NCBI RefSeq assembly: GCF_047718555.1 | Contig: NZ_JBDNRK010000088.1 | Coordinates: 1 to 11,704, forward strand | DNA from: Clostridium_I sp047718555 | Lineage (GTDB): Bacteria > Bacillota > Clostridia > Clostridiales > Clostridiaceae | Length of the DNA: 11,704 nucleotides | Direction: 5' to 3' | Part shown: positions 6,880-11,704 of the stretch, piece by piece | How the letters are laid out: the number at the start of each line of letters is the position of its first letter | Numbering within the stretch: the first letter of the stretch is position 1 | Program-made: the position numbers and the translations under genes | The notes under the pieces: generated by a model | Databases searched by the model: none | What the model was told of the DNA's origin: nothing | What the model saw: only the letters and a program-made list of their open reading frames with translations

Positions 6880-7317
6880 ATATCTCTTCCCTTCATATAA
6901 AGTATAATTTTTAGTTTAAGGTTATTTTTTGATAATTTATCTAAGCTCAGTGATGGGTATAGAGACCACTACTAAGTAAGATTTATTTATGAATGATTAA
7001 TAGATAAATATTTAAGTAATACACAGATGATAAAGGATTACAGTTAATATTACAAAATCCAGGATAATTTTTAGCCACAAAATTACAATAATGTGACTAA
7101 ATTATGACCAATTAAAACTATATTACTATAAAATTCCACAAAATACTAGGTAAATTTCTAAATTTATCCGATAATTTTCCTTTATAATGCTTTATGACAT
7201 TTTATAAAAGTGCTAGCAGTAGACTTGTAAAAAAGAAATTTAGGAATTGAAAAGACATTTATGGAAAGAATATTTCCTAAGTAGAAATGGAGGAATAAGA
7301 GCATACGAGAAAAATAA
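6880..7317. other. Gene-free A/T-rich spacer upstream of the IS fossil
   Basis: No plausible gene was found on either strand. It holds the unseen promoter of the ABC operon (a TATACT box near 6903 on the - strand lacks a good -35). It also has the near-palindrome GATAATTTATC (about 6931-6941) and a 7-bp inverted pair TTAGGAA (7240-7246) and TTCCTAA (7274-7280). Part of this stretch may be decayed IS sequence belonging to the fossil that follows. Confidence 0.4.
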
Positions 7318-7457
7318 AAGTGCATAAATCACACAAAAAACCGTTGGGCAAATGAGGTTAGTTTGGTAATTATACTGGCGTTAGTTGGTACATCCCAAGA
7401 AGCCCCTACCTCTAAGCGTAGCTTAAGTATTGGAGTATGTCACAATAATCATATATA
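7318..7457 (+). mobile_element. Fossil right end of an IS200/IS605-type element (TnpB tail with omegaRNA-like 3' structure)
   Basis: One frame is open from 7318 to a stop just after 7457 with no start codon. From 7378 it reads ALVGTSQEAPTSKRSLSIGV, which resembles from memory the C-terminal read-out typical of clostridial TnpB genes. The same DNA has RNA features expected of the element's right end. TTGGG (7344-7348) can pair with CCCAA (7394-7398). It is followed by a hairpin with inner stem CTAAGC/GCTTAAG (about 7412-7427) and a partly decayed outer stem CCCCTACC/TATTGGAG. No tnpA or tnpB body is present upstream, so this is a solo or decayed end. In intact elements the omegaRNA guide lies directly 3' of this structure, here from about 7444. 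The identification rests on recalled family sequence, not a search. Confidence 0.5.
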
Positions 7458-7459
7458 AT
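7454..7459 (+). promoter_or_regulatory. Candidate -10 box upstream of the PucR-type gene
   Basis: A perfect TATAAT at 7454-7459 lies about 70 bases before the start codon. The matching -35 position holds only TTGGAG (7430-7435, 18-base spacing), which falls inside the IS fossil. If real, insertion remnants supply part of the promoter. In such A/T-rich DNA a TATAAT by chance is common. Confidence 0.3.
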
Positions 7460-7529
7460 AACAGTATATGTAAGTGTAAATTAGGAATTGTACATTTTTG
7501 ATTAATTAAGAGAGAGGAGATATAAAGTT

Positions 7530-8750
7530 TTGCTTATTACTTGTGAGAGTATTTTAAAATTACCTTATCTTGAGAAAATGACATTGGTAGCTGGAAAGGG
7601 CGGAATTAATAAAGTTATAAGGTGGATTCATGTGGTAGAAAGTCCCCAGGTATCTGAATGGGTAAAAGGGGGAGAATTACTTTTTATAACAGGGGTAGTT
7701 ATAAAAAATGATGTGGACATTTTGTTGAAATTTGTAAATGACTTAATAGACAGAAATCTTTCGGGACTTGTTATAAATACGGGACCTTATATAAAAGAAA
7801 CACCTAGAGAAGTAAAAGAATTGGCCGACAAATTTGACTTCCCCATATTTGAACTGCCCTTTGAAGTTAAGTTAATAGATGTAACCCAAAGTATATCAAG
7901 AGCAATTTTTATGAATAAGGTAGAACATGAATCCATGCATAGTTTCATGAAAGAAATTATTATGGGGGATTCACTTTTTACAGATGAGATTTTAAATAGA
8001 GCCTCTGCATATGGATATAATCCCAATAAGATTTATTGTGCATTGGTTGTAGATATAGATAATTTTAAAAATTTTATTAAACAAAGAAAGATAAATGAGG
8101 AAGATACCATTATAGAAATCAAACAAAATATAGAACAAATTATATTGTCCGTTATGAACAAATGGAATAGAAAAGTACTTTATGTAATACAGGGTGATGC
8201 CATTATTTTAATGATGCCTATAAGGGAAGTAAGATATAAATATGATGGAACTGCAGCTATTGGACAGGATATTATAAAAAGTGTTCAGGAAAAATTAAAA
8301 AATTTAACTGTAAGCATAGGAATAGGCAATAAATGGAGCGAATTGAAGGATTTTAGGAAGAGTGTTAATCAAGCACAAAAGGCATTAAAAATTATAAAAA
8401 TATGCGGGGAAAAAAGTAGTTTAAGAGAGTACAGAAAGCTTGGTATATATAGAATATTCTTTGATGGAAATAGACAGAGTGAAATGAAAGAAATTTACTA
8501 TGAAACCCTAGGTAAATTAATTGATTATGATTCAAAAAATGAGACAAATCTGGTTAAGACATTAGAAGCTTATCTATCTGAAGGTGCTAATCTTGGCAAA
8601 GCAGCTGAAAAGCTTTTTATCCATAGAAATACTATGAAGTACAGAATGAGCAGAATGGAAGAAATTTTAGAGTGTAATCTTAGAGATATAAACACTCTAT
8701 TTGATTTTAATGAAGCTTTAAAGATAGGAAAATTTTTAAAATATATTTAG
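7530..8750 (+). CDS. PucR/CdaR-family transcriptional regulator
   Basis: A cytoplasmic DNA-binding regulator of 406 residues, the usual family length. The N-terminal PucR-type sensor domain spans about residues 5-125 (LPYLEKMTLVAGKGGINK, then RWIHVVE, GGELLFITG). A middle GGDEF-like domain of the CdaR type covers about 150-300, without a catalytic GGDEF motif. The C-terminal PucR helix-turn-helix is near residues 340-385 (LEAYLSEGANLGKAAEKLFI, then HRNTMKYRMSRMEE). The start is TTG at 7530, chosen because AGGAG (7515-7519) lies 10 bases upstream and residues 2-12 align with the normal family N-terminus. Regulators of this family often control catabolism of purines, amino acids or amines next to them. 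Here the next two genes, on the same strand, are an alcohol dehydrogenase and an aminotransferase, the likely targets. Confidence 0.9.
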   Translation: MLITCESILKLPYLEKMTLVAGKGGINKVIRWIHVVESPQVSEWVKGGELLFITGVVIKNDVDILLKFVNDLIDRNLSGLVINTGPYIKETPREVKELADKFDFPIFELPFEVKLIDVTQSISRAIFMNKVEHESMHSFMKEIIMGDSLFTDEILNRASAYGYNPNKIYCALVVDIDNFKNFIKQRKINEEDTIIEIKQNIEQIILSVMNKWNRKVLYVIQGDAIILMMPIREVRYKYDGTAAIGQDIIKSVQEKLKNLTVSIGIGNKWSELKDFRKSVNQAQKALKIIKICGEKSSLREYRKLGIYRIFFDGNRQSEMKEIYYETLGKLIDYDSKNETNLVKTLEAYLSEGANLGKAAEKLFIHRNTMKYRMSRMEEILECNLRDINTLFDFNEALKIGKFLKYI

Positions 8751-8834
8751 ATGCTTAAAAAATAATAGATATCAATAAACAAATAAACTCATATATATTT
8801 GTACATGGTGGACATATAAAAATTAATTCAAATA

Positions 8835-8870
8835 TGATAAATTACTTACATGATAATTGTTAATTTATCA
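8835..8870. promoter_or_regulatory. 10-bp perfect inverted repeat upstream of the alcohol dehydrogenase (possible operator)
   Basis: TGATAAATTA (8835-8844) and TAATTTATCA (8861-8870) are perfect inverted copies with a 16-base spacer, centres 26 bases apart, 55 bases before the start codon. It is in the 174-base gap between the regulator and its presumed target. A weaker inverted pair TGTAC/GGACA lies at about 8800-8814. The A/T content lowers the significance. Confidence 0.35.
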
Positions 8871-8924
8871 AATTTACTAAAAATAAATTGATGAAATGAC
8901 AATAAATTCAATTGGGAGGCAACA

Positions 8925-10076
8925 ATGATGATAAGTTCAGTTTTTCAATCACCAGGTAAAATAATATATGGACAAGGCACAGTAAAACAAATAGGTGAAG
9001 AAACTAAAAAATATGGCAAGAAGATAATGATTGTTACAGGAAAGAGTTCATCTAAAAAAACTGGAGCATTGGACAAAGTTATAGATAGTTTAAAAATGGA
9101 AAATCTTCAATATGTAATTTTTGATAAAGTTGAGTCTGATCCAAGCGTGGATACAGTAGAACTTGGAACTTCAATTGCCAAAGAGGAAAAGATAGATGTA
9201 ATTGTAGCTTTAGGAGGAGGAAGTCCTCTTGATGCAGCAAAGGGAATAAGCATTATGCTCACTAATAGTGGAAGTATTGTGGATTATGAGAAAAAGCAGC
9301 CGGAAGTTCCTGGAGTACCGGTTGTAGCAGTTCCAACTACAGCAGGAACAGGAAGTGAAGTGAGTAAGTTTATAGTTATAACTGATACAAGACGAAAGGT
9401 TAAAATGTTAATAGGTGGAGAGACACTAATACCAAAAGTTGCAATTTTAGATGGAGAATTGACATTGATGGTACCTCCAGATGTTACTGCTGCTACGGGA
9501 ATGGATGCATTAACACATGCTATAGAAGCTTACATATCAAAAAAGGCTCAGCCAGCTACTGGTGTACAAGCGCTTTCTGCTATAAAGCTTATAAGTGAAA
9601 ATCTAGCAAAGGCTGTACAAAATGGAGAAAATATGGATGCAAGAAATAATATGCTTTTTGCACAAATGCAGGCAGGACTTGCTTTTAGTAATGCTTCTGT
9701 GGCACTAGTACATGCAATGTCAAGACCACTTGGTGCATATTTTGGAGTACCACATGGACTTGCAAATGCCATACTTCTTCCAAGGGTTATGGAATATAAT
9801 AGAGCAGCCTGTGCTGAAAAATTTAAAGATATTGCAGAAACCATGGGAGAGAATACATCAGGATTATCCATAAGGGAAGCAAGTAATCTTGCTGTAAAGG
9901 CAGTAAAGGAACTATACGCAGAAACTGGACTTCCAGTAAAGTTAAGAGATGTAGGAGTTAAGGAAGAGATGATAGAAACTCTTGCCAAGGATGCTATTAA
10001 AAGTGGAAGTGCGTTAGTTAATCCGAGAAAAGCTAGTTTGGAAGATCTTATAGATATTTATAAGAGTATTTACTAG
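8925..10076 (+). CDS. Iron-type (group III) alcohol dehydrogenase, probable reductase of an anionic aldehyde
   Basis: An NAD(P)H-dependent alcohol dehydrogenase of the iron-activated family, 383 residues, the usual length. The nucleotide-binding motif GGGSPLDAAK is at 97-106 and PTTAGTGSEV at 137-146. Expected metal ligands are D194 and H198 (GMDALTHAIEAY), H263 and H277 (HAMSRPLGAYFGVPHG). Residue 267 is Arg where many members (for example E. coli FucO) have His, suggesting a changed active site that could bind a sulfonate or carboxylate. With the aminotransferase downstream, sulfoacetaldehyde to isethionate is the leading guess; malonate semialdehyde to 3-hydroxypropionate is an alternative. 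Two ATG codons compete: GGGAGG (8914-8919) is 5 bases from 8925 and 8 bases from 8928, so the true start may be 8928 (382 aa). Confidence 0.9.
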   Translation: MMISSVFQSPGKIIYGQGTVKQIGEETKKYGKKIMIVTGKSSSKKTGALDKVIDSLKMENLQYVIFDKVESDPSVDTVELGTSIAKEEKIDVIVALGGGSPLDAAKGISIMLTNSGSIVDYEKKQPEVPGVPVVAVPTTAGTGSEVSKFIVITDTRRKVKMLIGGETLIPKVAILDGELTLMVPPDVTAATGMDALTHAIEAYISKKAQPATGVQALSAIKLISENLAKAVQNGENMDARNNMLFAQMQAGLAFSNASVALVHAMSRPLGAYFGVPHGLANAILLPRVMEYNRAACAEKFKDIAETMGENTSGLSIREASNLAVKAVKELYAETGLPVKLRDVGVKEEMIETLAKDAIKSGSALVNPRKASLEDLIDIYKSIY

Positions 10077-10201
10077 GGTATGTTAAAAATCAATCAATTA
10101 GTAAATAGTTAGTTTTTTATTTTTATATATTAAATATGAAATTAGTATAGTTTGTAAATATATAAATCAATTAATATAAACATTTAGGGGGCTTTATTAT
10201 T
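10077..10201 (+). other. Spacer between dehydrogenase and aminotransferase
   Basis: This is 125 A/T-rich bases with a T-rich tract (about 10111-10123) but no clear hairpin before it, so I do not call a terminator. AGGGGG lies about 10 bases before the aminotransferase ATG and is its ribosome binding site. The two genes may be co-transcribed, but a separate promoter cannot be excluded. Confidence 0.4.
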
Positions 10202-11560
10202 ATGGAAGAGACAATAAATAAAGAAAAGGCTGCATTGACAGTAGATGAAATAAAAGAATATGATAAAAAATACAATTTACATTCCTGGAGTGCTCAGGGT
10301 AAATTAAATCCTATGGTAATTACAAAGGCAGAGGGAATTTATTTCTGGGACGAAGAGGGTAAAAAATATTATGATATGTCTTCACAGCTTGTAAATTTAA
10401 ATATAGGATATGGTAACAAAAAAGTAATAGAAGCTATACAAGACCAAGCAGCAAAGCTTGCTTTCACAGGACCTGGCAATGCTATAGATGTAAGATCAGA
10501 ACTTGCTAAAAATGTAATAGAAATTGCACCGGATAATATGGGAAAAGTATTCTTTACCTTAGGAGGAGCAGATTCTAATGAAAATGCAATAAAGATGGCT
10601 AGAATGGTTACTGGCAAATATAAAATATTCTCACGTTATCGTTCTTATCATGGTTCAACCTTTGGTGCAGCAAATCTTACAGGTGAACCTAGAAGATATA
10701 CCTGTGAACCTGGAATACCTGGATTCGTAAAATTCTTCGATCCTTATGTATATCAAGAAAAGATAGAATTTAAAAGTGAGGAAGAGGCATCAAAGTATTA
10801 TGTAAATAAGCTTAGAGAGCAGATTACTTATGAAGGTGCTGACACTGTAGCTGCAATAGTATTGGAAACTGTAACAGGAAGTAATGGAGTCATAATACCT
10901 CCAAAGGGATACCTTGCAGGGGTTAGAGCATTGTGTGATGAGTTTAACATAATTATGATTTGTGATGAAGTTATGGCCGGTTTTGGCAGGACTGGTGAAT
11001 GGTTTGCTTGTAACAATTGGAATGTAAAACCTGACATTATTACTTTTGCAAAGGGCATAACCTGCGGATATGTTCCTCTAGGTGGTGTTATTGTAAGTAA
11101 GGAAATTGCAAAACATTTTGATGACAATGTGCTTATGTGTGGTTTAACTTATAGTGCTCATCCTATTGGCTGTGCTGCTGGCTGCGCTACTATTGACGTA
11201 TACAGAGAAGAAAAGCTTATTGAAAATTCAAGAGAGATGGGTAAAGTACTTGGAGCAGAACTTGAAAAATTGAAAGCAAAACATGCTTCCGTAGGGGATG
11301 TAAGATATATAGGATTGTTCTCAGCAGTAGAACTTGTTAGAAATAAGGGAACAAGAGAGCCAATGGTGCCTTATGGAAAGGATCCAGAAAAGGTAATGTC
11401 AAAGCTTGTTGGAATGTTAAAAGAGAAGGGTTTTTCAACTTATTCTCATGAGAGTTGTATATTAGTTGCACCTCCGCTTATAATAAAAGAGCAGGAAATT
11501 AAAGAAGCTATGGCAATACTAGATGAAGTTCTTGATTATGCAGATAGTTTAACTTATTAA
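10202..11560 (+). CDS. Class III omega-aminotransferase, taurine-pyruvate aminotransferase-like
   Basis: A PLP-dependent class III aminotransferase of 452 residues, full length. Visible motifs: the phosphate-binding region GGADSNENAIKMAR (121-134), the SYHGST segment (148-153), DEVMAGFGRTG (255-265; D255 faces the pyridine nitrogen), the Schiff-base Lys K284 in TFAKGITCGYVPLGG, and TYSAHPIGCAA (316-326). Such enzymes move an amino group from a terminal amine to pyruvate or 2-oxoglutarate. Overall sequence is, from memory, like clostridial proteins named taurine-pyruvate aminotransferase; beta-alanine or another omega-amino acid is possible. The preceding alcohol dehydrogenase would reduce the aldehyde product, giving isethionate from taurine. 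Neither sulfite-releasing enzymes (Xsc, or the glycyl radical IslA/IslB) nor a transporter lies inside the window; they could lie to the right. Confidence 0.88.
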   Translation: MEETINKEKAALTVDEIKEYDKKYNLHSWSAQGKLNPMVITKAEGIYFWDEEGKKYYDMSSQLVNLNIGYGNKKVIEAIQDQAAKLAFTGPGNAIDVRSELAKNVIEIAPDNMGKVFFTLGGADSNENAIKMARMVTGKYKIFSRYRSYHGSTFGAANLTGEPRRYTCEPGIPGFVKFFDPYVYQEKIEFKSEEEASKYYVNKLREQITYEGADTVAAIVLETVTGSNGVIIPPKGYLAGVRALCDEFNIIMICDEVMAGFGRTGEWFACNNWNVKPDIITFAKGITCGYVPLGGVIVSKEIAKHFDDNVLMCGLTYSAHPIGCAAGCATIDVYREEKLIENSREMGKVLGAELEKLKAKHASVGDVRYIGLFSAVELVRNKGTREPMVPYGKDPEKVMSKLVGMLKEKGFSTYSHESCILVAPPLIIKEQEIKEAMAILDEVLDYADSLTY

Positions 11561-11704
11561 TGGGAGTAGCTTTAAAATAATGCTCTAAAGCAGGATGTAA
11601 TATTTTCAATTATGAGTGCCTTCACTGCGAAAGAAAATCTAAGTTTTGCTTAATTTAACCTGACTAACTTGGCGTAAGTCTCCCACGCACACAGCGAAAG
11701 CGAT
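11561..11704. other. Non-coding 3' stretch, possibly leading into a mobile-element end
   Basis: GCTTTA (11569-11574) and TAAAGC (11586-11591) form a small stem after the aminotransferase stop but without a T run, so termination is doubtful. AGTG/CACT (11615-11626) forms a tiny hairpin. The last 50 bases (GGCGTAAGTCTCCCACGC, then AGCGAAAGC, which can close a GAAA loop) have a higher G+C and recall the left ends of clostridial IS200/IS605-type elements. The window stops before this can be judged. Confidence 0.3.

Noticed and set aside
8751..8924. Sigma-54 type promoter for the dehydrogenase
   Set aside because: No GG-N10-GC element with the expected flanks was found in the gap.
9548..9988. Long open frame on the - strand inside the alcohol dehydrogenase
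   Set aside because: It is a shadow of a conserved enzyme gene and has no start signals.
10369..11127. Two open frames on the - strand inside the aminotransferase
   Set aside because: They overlap essential PLP-binding motifs of the real gene and lack ribosome binding sites.

Overview
The window looks like a low-G+C Firmicute chromosome, most likely Clostridium in the broad sense. The evidence is A/T-rich intergenic DNA, strong AGGAGG-type ribosome binding sites, a TTG start, stem-plus-T-run terminators, and gene types common in that genus (PucR regulator, iron-type alcohol dehydrogenase, MocR regulator, ABC exporter). The species cannot be fixed from the sequence alone.

Left part (1-1450): two small genes on the + strand for proteins extraordinarily rich in sulphur amino acids. 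The first (376-645, 89 aa) has 11 Cys and 13 Met. The second (855-1319, 154 aa) has 55 Met and 18 Cys, almost half of its residues, and no His. Each has a very strong ribosome binding site sharing the octamer AGGAGGGT, and each has a strong hairpin terminator at its 3' side. Between them (667-814) lies a six-unit array of about 22 nt repeats with a 25-26 nt period. Most units form the same small hairpin although the stem bases change (CCAG/CTGG, CTAG/CTAG, CTGG/CCAG). This compensatory pattern suggests a selected RNA structure in the leader of the Met-rich gene. I recognise neither the proteins nor the array; this is the best candidate here for an undescribed system, possibly a soft-metal or oxidant sink under RNA-level control.

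Middle part (1501-6879): a two-domain chromate transporter (chrA, - strand) has clearly higher G+C than its surroundings and looks horizontally acquired. Divergent from it is a MocR-type (GntR plus aminotransferase fold) regulator with a 9-bp inverted repeat around its 5' end. Then comes a - strand ABC exporter operon: an intact EcsA-like ATPase followed 3 bp later by a permease gene with an apparent single-base frameshift in an A tract near its N-terminus.

Right part (6880-11704): a 650-base gap contains a fossil of the right end of an IS200/IS605-type element, with a TnpB-like tail and an omegaRNA-like pseudoknot and hairpin. Next come a PucR-family regulator with a TTG start, an iron-type alcohol dehydrogenase and a class III aminotransferase, all on the + strand. 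The last two suit a deaminate-then-reduce route: taurine to sulfoacetaldehyde to isethionate, or an analogous omega-amino acid such as beta-alanine. The dehydrogenase carries Arg where a second His normally sits near the metal, consistent with an anionic substrate. The window ends in a non-coding stretch that may run into another mobile-element end.
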